Assembly (NCBI GenBank): GCA_001801105.1 | Contig: MGWS01000006.1 | Location: 1-7,757, forward strand | DNA length: 7,757 nucleotides | DNA from: Gallionellales bacterium GWA2_60_18 | GTDB taxonomy: Bacteria > Pseudomonadota > Gammaproteobacteria > Burkholderiales > Gallionellaceae | Direction: 5' to 3' | Part shown: positions 1 through 6,480 of the stretch, piece by piece | Layout of the letters: each line of letters starts with the position of its first letter | Numbering within the stretch: the first letter of the stretch is position 1 | Notes under the pieces: generated by a model | The model's input: the letters and a program-made list of their open reading frames with translations, nothing else | Told to the model about the DNA's origin: nothing | The model's database searches: none | Program-made: the position numbers and the translations under genes

Positions 1-233
1 TGGAAATTTCAGCCGGAGAATTCAAGGCCAAGTGCCTCAAGTTGATGGATAACGTGGCGCGCACCCACGAGCCGCTGGTCATCACCAAACACGGCAAGCC
101 CGTCGCCATGATGGTGCCGGTGATGCCGGAACCTGCCACGCCGCTGTTCGGCTACATGGCTGGCACCGCGAGCGTGCGCGGCGACATCGTCGCGCCGCTC
201 GATGTGGAATGGGAAGCGGAGAGCGAAGCATGA
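1..233 (+). CDS. Phd/YefM-family type II antitoxin (5' end cut by one base)
   Basis: Antitoxin half of a TA pair, expected to bind and neutralise the downstream PIN toxin and to repress their shared promoter. The frame is open from base 3. The first two bases, TG, followed by codons for EISAGEFKAKCL, suggest an ATG whose A lies just outside the window, giving a 77-residue protein, usual for the family. The N-terminal part has the Phd/YefM DNA-binding pattern: SAGEFKAKCLKLMDNV (residues 4-19), then EPLVITKHGKPVAMMVPV (24-41). The C-terminal part, GDIVAPLDVEWEAE (61-74), resembles the acidic toxin-binding tail of Phd proteins paired with PIN toxins. The TTG at 42 is an internal codon, not the start. 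The TGA stop overlaps the toxin ATG (ATGA at 230-233), indicating translational coupling. The promoter and any operator lie to the left, outside the window. The family call is from recalled motifs and is fairly secure. Confidence 0.85.
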   Translation, partial: EISAGEFKAKCLKLMDNVARTHEPLVITKHGKPVAMMVPVMPEPATPLFGYMAGTASVRGDIVAPLDVEWEAESEA

Positions 234-661
234 CATCCGCAGCCCCTCTCCTGTTGCTGGACACCCACGTCTGGCTCTGGTTTGCCTTGGGCGATGCCGG
301 ACACCTCGCCGCTCCGGTGCGCAAAAAAATCGAGGCCGCTGCGCATGGGGGAAAGCTTGCCGTTTCGGCCATTTCGGTGTGGGAAATCGGCATGCTGGAA
401 GCCAAGGGGCGCATCATCCTCGGCTCGCCCTGCGAAAAATGGGTGGCAACCGCGCTGGCTTTGCCCGGCTTGCGCCTGATCGGGCTGGAACCGGAAATCG
501 CCGTTGCCAGCTCCCGCTTGCCGGGCGAAATGCACGGCGACCCGGCAGACCGCATCCTGGCGGCCACGGCCAGAGAACGCGATGCCGTGCTAGCGACAGC
601 GGACGAACGCTTGGTGGAGTACGGCAAGGCTGGGTTTATGCGGGTATTGGATACGAGGTAA
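230..661 (+). CDS. vapC: VapC-like PIN-domain ribonuclease toxin
   Basis: Predicted metal-dependent RNase toxin of the PIN family, partner of the preceding antitoxin. The 143-residue protein shows the PIN pattern in order: LLLDTHVWLW with Asp11, SAISVWEIG with Glu52, DPADRILAATA with Asp104 and Asp107, then LATADERL with Asp125. These acidic residues would form the metal site, and all are present, so the toxin looks intact. DTHVW plus DPADR is typical of the subgroup often annotated 'type II toxin-antitoxin system VapC family toxin'. The start at 230 is preferred because it overlaps the antitoxin stop (ATGA) and has GGAG at 218-221; an ATG at 209 would add seven residues. The stop at 659-661 is three bases before cas5c, and the cas5c ribosome binding site (GAGG, 655-658) lies in the last codons of this gene, so the TA pair and cas genes are probably co-transcribed. 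Its RNA target cannot be read from sequence. Confidence 0.88.
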   Translation: MTSAAPLLLLDTHVWLWFALGDAGHLAAPVRKKIEAAAHGGKLAVSAISVWEIGMLEAKGRIILGSPCEKWVATALALPGLRLIGLEPEIAVASSRLPGEMHGDPADRILAATARERDAVLATADERLVEYGKAGFMRVLDTR

Positions 662-664
662 AAA

Positions 665-1333
665 ATGAAGAGAACCTATTGCCTTGAAGTCAGCGGCGAT
701 TTTGCCTGCTTTACCCGCCCTGAAATGAAGGTCGAGCGAGTGAGCTACGACGTGATGACGCCGTCGTCCGCCCGCGCGGTGTTCGAATCCATCCTGTGGA
801 AACCGGCCATCCGCTGGCACGTCAGCAAGATAGAAGTAATCAAGCCGATCCGCTGGGTTTCCATACGGCGCAACGAAGTCGGTGCAGTCGTCTCGGTGCG
901 CAATGCGCAGGAGGCGATGAACAAAGGCAGCGGGACGCTCGGCCTGAATATCGAAGATGAACGCCAGCAACGCGCCGGACTTTTTCTGCGCGACGTGGCC
1001 TATCGCATCCATGCGCATTTCGAGTTGCTGCCCAATGCCGGGGAGAACAACAGCATGGGCAAGTTCCTCGACATGTTCGAGCGCCGCGCCGAAAAGGGGC
1101 AATGCGTGAACCAGCCCTATCTCGGCTGCCGCGAGTTCGCCTGCAATTTCCGTCTGATCGACACCACGCAGCCCCAAGCAGCGCCCATTGCGGAAACCCG
1201 CGATCTTGGCTGGATGCTGCACGACATGGATTACTCCAAACCCACCGATCCGCAGCCGCGCTTCTTCCGGGCACAACTGGAAAGCGGCGTACTGCGCATC
1301 CCGGCGTGGGATAGCGAGGAGGTGCGAGGATGA
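665..1333 (+). CDS. cas5c: Cas5c (Cas5d): Cascade subunit and crRNA-processing endoribonuclease
   Basis: In type I-C, Cas5c replaces Cas6: it cuts the repeat RNA at the base of its hairpin and then caps the 5' handle of the crRNA in Cascade. The 222-residue protein has family hallmarks: VSGDFACFTRPEMKVERVSYDVMTPS (residues 9-34), ILWKPAIRW (43-51), KPIRWVSIRRNEV (60-72), RIHAHFEL (114-121) and QPYLGCREF (150-158). Start at 665: GAGG at 655-658, six bases away. The stop overlaps the cas8c start (ATGA, 1330-1333). By memory-based alignment to Bacillus halodurans Cas5d, whose reported catalytic residues are Tyr46, Lys116 and His117, the matching positions here are Leu44, Lys133 and Phe134, so only the lysine is kept. 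Variation there is known in the family, and the protein otherwise looks intact. It is the first cas gene in the window, although cas3 usually precedes it. Confidence 0.95.
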   Translation: MKRTYCLEVSGDFACFTRPEMKVERVSYDVMTPSSARAVFESILWKPAIRWHVSKIEVIKPIRWVSIRRNEVGAVVSVRNAQEAMNKGSGTLGLNIEDERQQRAGLFLRDVAYRIHAHFELLPNAGENNSMGKFLDMFERRAEKGQCVNQPYLGCREFACNFRLIDTTQPQAAPIAETRDLGWMLHDMDYSKPTDPQPRFFRAQLESGVLRIPAWDSEEVRG

Positions 1334-3042
1334 TCCTGCAAGCGCTCAACGAGTATTACCAACGCAAAACCCGCATGCCGAACAGCGATCTTGCGCCGCC
1401 GGGTTTCGAGCACAAGGCTATTCCCTTCCTCGTGGTGCTGACGGCAAAAGGCGAGTTTGCCGGGCTGGATGACACGCGGGAGGGTGAAGGCAAGAAGAAG
1501 GTCGCCAAGACTTACCTTGTGCCTCAATCAGTAAAACGCGCAGTCAATATCTTGCCGAATTTATTGTGGGATAACTCTGGCTATGTGTTCGGCATCGACA
1601 GTAAAGGCAAGCCGGAGCGTGCCCGCGAACAGCATCTGGCGTTCGTCGAGGCTATCCGTTCACGTTTCGTCCAGTCCGACGATGCGGGCATCCGCGCCGC
1701 GCTGACTTTCCTAGAACGCGGCGACTTTACCAGAGTGTTCGAACATCAGTTGTGGGCGGAGATTCTGGAAAGCGGCGCCAACCTGACATTCCGGCTCGAA
1801 GGAGATGCCTGCCCAGTATGCGAGCGCGAAGCAGTGACGGATGCGCTGACCGCCGCCGATGCGGAAGGCACCGGCGAGACATCACTGTGCTTGGTGTCGG
1901 GCGAAGCGGACGTGATTGGGCGCCTGCATCCTTCCATCAAAGGCGTGTGGGGTACGCAGGCGGTAGGTGCCAACATCGTCTCGTTCAATCTTGATGCATT
2001 CAGTTCCTATGGCAAATCACAGGGAGCCAATGCACCGGTAGGAAAGCGAGCCGTTTTTGCCTACACCACCGCGCTCAACCATCTGCTGGCAAAAGGCTCT
2101 AAGCAACGCATCCAGGTCGGCGATGCTTCGACGGTGTTCTGGGCCGCGACGCCGGGGCATCCGATCGAAGAGCTGTTCCCCGGCTTCTTCGGCGAGCCCT
2201 CCAAGGACAATCCCGACCTCGGCATGGGTGCTGTCGCCACCTTATTGAACGCGCCGAAAACAGGCGCGGGCAGTTTCGAGGAAGACGGCACCCGTTTCTA
2301 CGTGCTGGGCCTTGCGCCCAATGCCGCCCGTATCGCCGTGCGCTTCTGGCATGTCAAAACCGTTGGCGAACTGGCCGTCAACATCCGCCGCCATTTCGAC
2401 AACCTCAACATTGCCCATGCGCCACACGAACCGGAAACGCTCTCGCTGTTCCGCCTGCTTGTGTCCACGGCAACGCTGGGAAAGGCGGAAAACATCCCGC
2501 CCAATCTCGGCGGCGACGTCATGCGCAGCGTGATCGAGAACCTGCCCTACCCGCAAACCCTACTGTCCGGTGCGATACGCCGCATCCGCGCCGAACAGGA
2601 AGTTACTTACCCGCGCGCCGCGATCATCAAGGCGTGCATCAACCGTTACTCTGGAAAGGAGGAACTCAAGGTGTCACTGGACGAAAACAATACGAATACC
2701 GCTTACCGGCTGGGTCGGCTGTTTGCGATGCTGGAGCGCGTACAGGAGCGCGCCAGCCCCAACATCAACGCAACGATCCGCGACCGCTATTACGGCGCGG
2801 CATCGAGCACACCCGTCACGGTTTTTTCGACGCTGCTCAAGTTGAAGAACCATCACCTCGCCAAACTGGATAACAAAGGCGAAGCAGTCAATTACGAGAA
2901 GCTGCTCGGGCAAATCATGGACGGCATCGCCGATTTCCCCGCGCACCTCGACCTGCAAAATCAGGGGCGCTTTGCCATCGGTTACTACCACCAGCGGCAA
3001 GCCTTCTTCACCAAATCCGAATCCACCAACAAGGGAGAGTAA
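1330..3042 (+). CDS. cas8c: Cas8c (Csd1): Cascade large subunit
   Basis: Large subunit of type I-C Cascade; the family recognises the PAM and recruits Cas3. The 570 residues are near the usual length. Family features include the N-terminal [26 protein letters not shown] (31-43), a CPVC pair (Cys161/Cys164, possibly a remnant of a metal site), CLVSGE (187-192), [13 protein letters not shown] (198-210), then [22 protein letters not shown] (215-236) and [10 protein letters not shown] (244-253), which are strongly typical of Csd1. The start ATG overlaps the cas5c stop and has AGGAGG at 1317-1322, seven bases away. The C-terminal part from Val448 is a helical small-subunit-like region that is also predicted to be translated separately as Cas11c. 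The segment 1501-1620 is AT-richer (about 45-48% GC by hand count) than surrounding DNA. No frameshift or stop is seen. Confidence 0.95.
   Translation: MILQALNEYYQRKTRMPNSDLAPPGFEHKAIPFLVVLTAKGEFAGLDDTREGEGKKKVAKTYLVPQSVKRAVNILPNLLWDNSGYVFGIDSKGKPERAREQHLAFVEAIRSRFVQSDDAGIRAALTFLERGDFTRVFEHQLWAEILESGANLTFRLEGDACPVCEREAVTDALTAADAEGTGETSLCLVSGEADVIGRLHPSIKGVWGTQAVGANIVSFNLDAFSSYGKSQGANAPVGKRAVFAYTTALNHLLAKGSKQRIQVGDASTVFWAATPGHPIEELFPGFFGEPSKDNPDLGMGAVATLLNAPKTGAGSFEEDGTRFYVLGLAPNAARIAVRFWHVKTVGELAVNIRRHFDNLNIAHAPHEPETLSLFRLLVSTATLGKAENIPPNLGGDVMRSVIENLPYPQTLLSGAIRRIRAEQEVTYPRAAIIKACINRYSGKEELKVSLDENNTNTAYRLGRLFAMLERVQERASPNINATIRDRYYGAASSTPVTVFSTLLKLKNHHLAKLDNKGEAVNYEKLLGQIMDGIADFPAHLDLQNQGRFAIGYYHQRQAFFTKSESTNKGE
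2655..2662 (+). promoter_or_regulatory. Internal Shine-Dalgarno site for cas11c inside cas8c
   Basis: AAAGGAGG lies inside the cas8c coding region, eight bases before an in-frame GTG at 2671. It is among the strongest ribosome binding sites in the window, as good as the AGGAGG before cas8c. Within cas8c it encodes part of SGKEEL, so it need not be there for any reason other than codon choice. Its spacing and position match the internal initiation sites described for type I-C cas8 genes, and it decides the Cas11c start. Confidence 0.8.
2671..3042 (+). CDS. cas11c: Cas11c: Cascade small subunit from internal start in cas8c
   Basis: In-frame alternative product of cas8c, 123 residues from GTG 2671 (cas8c codon 448) to the shared stop. 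In type I-C, I-B and I-D systems the small subunit is known to come from internal initiation within the large-subunit gene; it lines the belly of Cascade and contacts the displaced DNA strand. Evidence here is the AAAGGAGG at 2655-2662 with eight-base spacing, the expected length of about 120 residues, and the start just before [20 protein letters not shown], matching where the small-subunit-like domain begins. The content is mainly alpha-helical with many basic residues ([13 protein letters not shown]). No separate cas11 gene is present elsewhere in the window. Translation from this site is inferred, not shown. Confidence 0.8.
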   Translation: MSLDENNTNTAYRLGRLFAMLERVQERASPNINATIRDRYYGAASSTPVTVFSTLLKLKNHHLAKLDNKGEAVNYEKLLGQIMDGIADFPAHLDLQNQGRFAIGYYHQRQAFFTKSESTNKGE

Positions 3043-3047
3043 TCATC

Positions 3048-3929
3048 ATGGCACTGAACAATCGTTACGACTTCGTTTTGCTTTTCGACGTGAAAGACGG
3101 CAATCCCAACGGCGACCCCGATGCGGGCAACCTGCCGCGTGTGGATGCGGAAACCGGGCGCGGGCTGGTGACGGACGTGAGCCTCAAGCGCAAGGTGCGC
3201 AACTTCGTCGGCCTCGTCAAAGGCGAGCAGCCGCCGTTCGACATCTATGTCAAAGAAAAAGCGATCCTTACTCAGCAACAGGAAAAAGCGTATCTGGCAT
3301 TAGGACTTGATCCGAAAGGTAAGGATGGAAAAAGAAAAGGCGGCGACGATGTCGAAATCGCAAAGAAATGGATGTGCCAGAACTTCTATGACATCAGAAC
3401 ATTCGGCGCCGTGATGGGCTTGAAAGAAGCAAATTGCGGTCAGGTTCGCGGCCCTGTGCAATTGACATTCGCCCGTTCTGTCGATCCGGTTGTGGCACAG
3501 GAACACTCCATCACCCGCATGGCAGTCGCCACTGCGGCGGAAGCCGAAAAGCAGGATGGCGACAACCGCACCATGGGCCGCAAATTCACCATCCCCTACG
3601 GCCTCTACGTCGCCCACGGCTTCGTCTCCGCCCACCTCGCCAACCAGACCGGATTCGGCGAGGAAGACCTCGAACTGCTGTGGCAATCGCTCGCACAAAT
3701 GTTCGAGCACGACCGCTCCGCCGCGCGCGGTGAAATGGCGACGCGCGGGCTGTATGTGTTCAAGCATGAAAGCCAGTTAGGCAATGCTCCGGCGCATAGC
3801 CTGTTCGCCCGGGTCCAGCCCAAGCTCAAGGATGGCGCTTCAGTCCCGCGCGATTTCAACGATTACTCGGTGACGGTAGATGAAGCCGAATTGCCCCAAG
3901 GCGTGACGCTACAGAAGATCGTCGGCTGA
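3048..3929 (+). CDS. cas7c: Cas7c (Csd2): Cascade backbone subunit
   Basis: Repeated backbone protein of type I-C Cascade that wraps the crRNA spacer region. The 293 residues are normal length. Family motifs: [20 protein letters not shown] (residues 5-24), [19 protein letters not shown] (26-44), [10 protein letters not shown] (45-54), [16 protein letters not shown] (108-123), [14 protein letters not shown] (135-148), [10 protein letters not shown] (153-162) and [17 protein letters not shown] (176-192). The start ATG follows AAGGGAGAG (3031-3039) with good spacing and begins five bases after the cas8c stop. The segment 3241-3480 (about residues 65-145) is only about 47% GC by hand count, against about 70% on either side, hinting at recombination or different constraint. 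The gene after it in a standard operon would be cas4; here a minus-strand TA pair intervenes, with its toxin stop two bases from the cas7c stop. Confidence 0.96.
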   Translation: MALNNRYDFVLLFDVKDGNPNGDPDAGNLPRVDAETGRGLVTDVSLKRKVRNFVGLVKGEQPPFDIYVKEKAILTQQQEKAYLALGLDPKGKDGKRKGGDDVEIAKKWMCQNFYDIRTFGAVMGLKEANCGQVRGPVQLTFARSVDPVVAQEHSITRMAVATAAEAEKQDGDNRTMGRKFTIPYGLYVAHGFVSAHLANQTGFGEEDLELLWQSLAQMFEHDRSAARGEMATRGLYVFKHESQLGNAPAHSLFARVQPKLKDGASVPRDFNDYSVTVDEAELPQGVTLQKIVG

Positions 3930-3931
3930 AC

Positions 3932-4228
3932 TCAGCGCCGCCTGGCCCAGTAGGCCGGGCGGCGGCTTTGATGGGCGATGGCTATTACTCTGATGGTTGA
4001 TTCCTGAATTCGGAAGATCAATGTGTATGGAAAGCGCTTGAAATACAGACGAACCGTTCCATGCTGTCCTGGAACTCCGACACCGGGCTGTTCTGTTGCC
4101 AGCTTGGTGACGCGCCGCATTTCCTGGACAAAAGCGTGGCAGGGAGAGGCTCCGCCATTATCCCGATACCAGCGAGTCGCTTCTTCTGCTTCGGCCAGCG
4201 CCTCTGGATTGAACGAGAGGCGCACCAA
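3932..4228 (-). CDS. RelE/ParE-family toxin, antisense within the cas operon
   Basis: Toxin half of a second type II TA pair. RelE-like members cleave mRNA at the ribosome and ParE-like members poison gyrase; which applies here cannot be told. The 98-residue protein has the superfamily pattern: an N-terminal RLSFNPEALAEAEEATRWY (residues 3-21), a helical middle, then GTVRLYFKRFPYTLIFRI (57-74) and IRVIAIAHQSRRPAYWARR (79-97), where the AHxxRRPxYW ending is very typical. The start is uncertain: a TTG follows directly after the antitoxin TGA, and a GTG one codon later is equally possible, giving 97 residues. Both are non-ATG, consistent with coupled, weak toxin translation. The stop lies two bases from the cas7c stop, tail to tail. 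It is encoded opposite to all cas genes, so its mRNA is not antisense to a cas gene but would be opposed by read-through from cas7c. Confidence 0.85.
   Translation of the reverse strand: MVRLSFNPEALAEAEEATRWYRDNGGASPCHAFVQEMRRVTKLATEQPGVGVPGQHGTVRLYFKRFPYTLIFRIQESTIRVIAIAHQSRRPAYWARRR
3936..3964 (+). terminator. Strong hairpin after cas7c, possible weak terminator
   Basis: A 12-bp stem pairs 3936-3947 with 3953-3964 (one T-G wobble, 3943 with 3957) around the loop CAGTA, starting six bases after the cas7c stop. It is followed only by GGCTTTGATGG, so the T-tract expected of an intrinsic terminator is poor. The same bases encode the Arg-rich C-terminus of the minus-strand toxin. It could slow or partly end transcription from cas7c, or protect the 3' end of the interference mRNA, but it may only reflect GC-rich coding sequence. 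Confidence 0.3.
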
Positions 4229-4477
4229 TCAACGCGCGTTTTCGATGATGGCGTCGAGCCGGGCAAATACTTCTTCTGCTGGAATCCAGACCGTTTTCCC
4301 GGCATCCATGTCCGCCACGCGTCGGGCGGTTTCTTCGTCCCACGCCTTAGCGATGGCTTCCGGCGTATCTTCCGGCTCGCTTTCGAGGCTAACGATCAAA
4401 CGGTGGATCAACTCGCCCCGCTCTTTCGGCGAGAGTTGCAATGCTTGGTTTTCCAGTTCTTCCAACATGGCGCCCAT
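4229..4477 (-). CDS. Addiction-module antitoxin (TIGR02574-type), antisense within the cas operon
   Basis: Antitoxin expected to neutralise the RelE/ParE-family toxin directly downstream. The 82-residue acidic protein matches the recalled pattern of the 'putative addiction module component' family (TIGR02574, Unstab_antitox): LENQALQLSPKERGELIHRL (residues 8-27), an acidic linker, then AWDEETARRVADMDAGKTVW (45-64) and IPAEEVFARLDAII (65-78). The start ATG at 4477-4475 has GGAGGG at 4487-4482, about four bases away; a second ATG at 4468 would have long spacing. The stop TGA abuts the toxin TTG, a tight two-gene unit. A candidate extended -10 promoter lies upstream at 4519-4511. This promoter region is squeezed between this gene and cas4, so any autoregulation by the TA complex could also affect cas4 expression. 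Confidence 0.85.
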   Translation of the reverse strand: MGAMLEELENQALQLSPKERGELIHRLIVSLESEPEDTPEAIAKAWDEETARRVADMDAGKTVWIPAEEVFARLDAIIENAR

Positions 4478-4510
4478 GATGCCCTCCGTTAACGTGGTTG
4501 ATGCGAACGA

Positions 4511-4519
4511 ATGATAGCA
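4511..4519 (-). promoter_or_regulatory. Candidate extended -10 promoter for the antisense TA pair
   Basis: Read on the minus strand, 4519-4511 is TGCTATCAT, an extended -10 element (TGn followed by a 5/6 match to TATAAT). A start about seven bases downstream would leave a leader of roughly 27 bases before the antitoxin ATG, including its GGAGGG at 4487-4482. No convincing -35 is seen 17 bases upstream, which extended -10 promoters can lack. The element lies only eight bases from the chosen cas4 start. Confidence 0.4.
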
Positions 4520-4527
4520 CTGCCGCC

Positions 4528-5151
4528 ATGAACGAAACAGATGGCCCCATCATGCTTTCCGCGCTCCAGCACTGGAGCTATTGCCCCCGCCAGTGCGCTT
4601 TAATCCATCTGGAGCAAGCCTTCGACGAAAACGTCCACACCATGCGCGGCAATGCGGCGCATGAGCGGGTGGATGATCCGGGATTTGAGACGTTCGAGGG
4701 CGTGCGTAGCGAACGTGCATTGCCGGTGTGGTCTGATCGTCTCGGGCTGGTGGGCAAATGCGATGTAGTTGAGTTTCATCCCGATGGAAAAATCTATCCG
4801 GTGGAATACAAGCACGGCAGGAAAAAGCTACAAGTACACGATGATCTACAACTCGCCGCGCAGGCCATGTGCCTGGAAGAAATGTTCGGCAAGACCATCT
4901 CGAATGGTGCGATTTATCACCACACTTCGCGCCGCCGTCGCGAGGTCGCCATCACGCCGGAATTGCGTCAGCAAGTGGAAGACACCGTCGCAGCCATCCG
5001 CGCCATGCTGGTTTCCGGCAAGCTACCGCCACCGATGAACGATGCGCGCTGCAAGGAATGTTCGCTGAATGATATTTGCCAGCCGCAGGCGATGGCGCTT
5101 TGTTCCGCACATACCGCCCTTGAGCAAACGCTCTACGACCCGGAGGACTGA
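4528..5151 (+). CDS. cas4: Cas4: RecB-like Fe-S nuclease for prespacer processing
   Basis: Adaptation protein that works with Cas1-Cas2 to trim prespacers and select those next to a PAM. The 207-residue protein shows Cas4 order: ALQHWSYCPRQCALIHLE (residues 12-29) with Cys19; GNAAHERVD (41-49) with His45; GKCDVVEF (76-83) with Asp79; YPVEYKHGRK (90-99) with Glu93 and Lys95; LQLAAQAMCLEEMFG (107-121); and CKECSLNDIC (175-184). Cys19, 175, 178 and 184 are the expected 4Fe-4S ligands and the RecB catalytic residues are all there. ATG 4528 is chosen because the protein then begins at the usual family position; TTG 4498, ATG 4501 and ATG 4552 are alternatives. None has a good ribosome binding site, unlike most cas genes here, and the nearby minus-strand TA pair has probably replaced the original cas7c-cas4 junction. 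The stop overlaps the cas1 start (TGATG). Confidence 0.93.
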   Translation: MNETDGPIMLSALQHWSYCPRQCALIHLEQAFDENVHTMRGNAAHERVDDPGFETFEGVRSERALPVWSDRLGLVGKCDVVEFHPDGKIYPVEYKHGRKKLQVHDDLQLAAQAMCLEEMFGKTISNGAIYHHTSRRRREVAITPELRQQVEDTVAAIRAMLVSGKLPPPMNDARCKECSLNDICQPQAMALCSAHTALEQTLYDPED

Positions 5152-6188
5152 TGGCGCGCCAGATACTTAACACCCTCTACGTGATGACTCCCCTCAGCTA
5201 TCTCCATCTGGAGAACGACACCTTGCGCGTGGATGTGGAGCGCGTGAAGAAACTGCAAGTGCCGCTACATCATCTGGGCAGCGTGGTGTGTCTGGGCAAC
5301 ATCATGGTCTCGCCCGCGCTCATGCACCGTTGTGCGGACGATGGCATCAGCTTGGTGCTGCTGGATGGCAACGGGCGTTTCAAGGCACGGCTGGAAGGCG
5401 CGATTTCCGGCAACATCCTGCTGCGGCAAGCGCAGCATCGGCAAGCGGGGGATGCCGCTTTCGCGCTGAATATATCCCGCGCCATGATCGCCGGAAAATT
5501 GCGCAATGCGCGCCAAGTTTTGCTGCGCGGCGCGCGCGAGGCGGCGGATGAAACGGATGCCAAGACGCTCACCGCCGCTGCGACCGCACTGCGCGCTTCC
5601 GTGCGCAACCTGCCGCAGGCAGCCGATCTCGACAGCGTGCGCGGCATCGAAGGCGATGCGGCAAAAGTATATTTCTCCGCCATGAACGGCATTATCCGCC
5701 GCGATGCGCGCTGCACCTTCGCCATGGATGGCCGCACCCGCCGCCCGCCGCGCGACCGCATCAACGCTCTGCTCTCATTTCTTTATTCCATGCTGATGAA
5801 CGACTGCCGCTCCGCGCTGGAATCCGTCGGCCTCGATCCGCAACTCGGCTTCCTGCACGCCGTGCGCCCCGGACGCGCCGCGCTGGCGCTGGACTTGATG
5901 GAAGAATTCCGCGCCATCATGGCGGATAGGCTGGTGCTCACCCTCATCAATCGCGGGCAAATCGGCAAGAATGATTTTGTGGAACGAGAAGGCGGCGCGG
6001 TGCTGCTCGAAGGCGATGCAAGACGTGCCGTCGTGGTTGCCTATCAAGAGCGCAAACAGGAAGAAATCACCCATCCCCTGCTGGAAACCAAAATGCCCAT
6101 CGGCCTCTTGCCGCAAATTCAAGCGCGCCTGCTGGCAAGACACATACGCGGCGAAACCGAAACCTACCTCCCCTTCTTGGCGCGCTGA
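5151..6188 (+). CDS. cas1: Cas1: CRISPR integrase (type I-C)
   Basis: Metal-dependent integrase that, with Cas2, inserts new spacers at the leader-repeat border. The 345-residue protein has the Cas1 active-site pattern: [12 protein letters not shown] (164-175) with Glu167, [21 protein letters not shown] (234-254) with His236, Asp248 and Glu251. The N-terminal beta-domain has [20 protein letters not shown] (42-61) and [20 protein letters not shown] (64-83), and the C-terminus [22 protein letters not shown] is typical of I-C Cas1. Start ATG 5151 overlaps the cas4 stop and has GGAGG at 5142-5146, four bases away. No damage is seen, so integration should be functional. Confidence 0.96.
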   Translation: MARQILNTLYVMTPLSYLHLENDTLRVDVERVKKLQVPLHHLGSVVCLGNIMVSPALMHRCADDGISLVLLDGNGRFKARLEGAISGNILLRQAQHRQAGDAAFALNISRAMIAGKLRNARQVLLRGAREAADETDAKTLTAAATALRASVRNLPQAADLDSVRGIEGDAAKVYFSAMNGIIRRDARCTFAMDGRTRRPPRDRINALLSFLYSMLMNDCRSALESVGLDPQLGFLHAVRPGRAALALDLMEEFRAIMADRLVLTLINRGQIGKNDFVEREGGAVLLEGDARRAVVVAYQERKQEEITHPLLETKMPIGLLPQIQARLLARHIRGETETYLPFLAR

Positions 6189-6189
6189 C

Positions 6190-6480
6190 ATGCTCATCAT
6201 CGTCGCCTACGACGTATCCACCGAAACCAAAGAAGGCCGCCGCCGCTTGCGACGCGTGGCAAAAGTTTGCGAAAGCATCGGCCAGCGCGTACAGAATTCC
6301 GTATTCGAATGCCGCGTCAACCAGATGCAATACGAACAACTTGAACGCGACCTCCTCGCCGAAATAAACGAAAAAGAAGACTGCTTGCGTTTATATCGCC
6401 TCACCGAACCGGTAGAATTGCACATCAAAGAACATGGCCATTTCCGCGCCGTCAATTTTGAAGGGCCACTGGTAATATGA
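6190..6480 (+). CDS. cas2: Cas2: adaptation complex subunit
   Basis: Small dimeric partner that bridges two Cas1 dimers in spacer acquisition. The 96-residue protein begins [20 protein letters not shown], with the conserved Asp8 of the ferredoxin-like fold, followed by [14 protein letters not shown] (residues 31-44) and DCLRLYRL (63-70), all standard for I-C Cas2. The frame is open far upstream inside cas1, but the ATG at 6190, one base after the cas1 stop, is the family start. No clear ribosome binding site precedes it, so translation is probably coupled to cas1 termination. The gene ends at the leader. Confidence 0.95.
   Translation: MLIIVAYDVSTETKEGRRRLRRVAKVCESIGQRVQNSVFECRVNQMQYEQLERDLLAEINEKEDCLRLYRLTEPVELHIKEHGHFRAVNFEGPLVI

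Noticed and set aside
590..1276. Minus-strand 228-codon frame opposite vapC and cas5c
   Set aside because: It lies antisense to well-recognised genes, shows no family motif, and is the usual GC-rich shadow frame.
4206..4213. GGATTGAA, identical to eight bases of the repeat 3' handle, inside the toxin gene (plus strand), considered as a degenerate repeat of a CreA-like RNA
   Set aside because: No stem-forming sequence precedes it and an 8-base match in this length is not surprising by chance.
3930..4527. The antisense TA block as an insertion sequence or integron cassette
   Set aside because: No transposase, terminal inverted repeats, target duplications or attC-like site could be seen at either edge.
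5971..6189. Upstream extension of the cas2 frame into cas1
   Set aside because: Cas2 proteins begin at the [11 protein letters not shown] motif; the upstream part is out-of-frame cas1 sequence.
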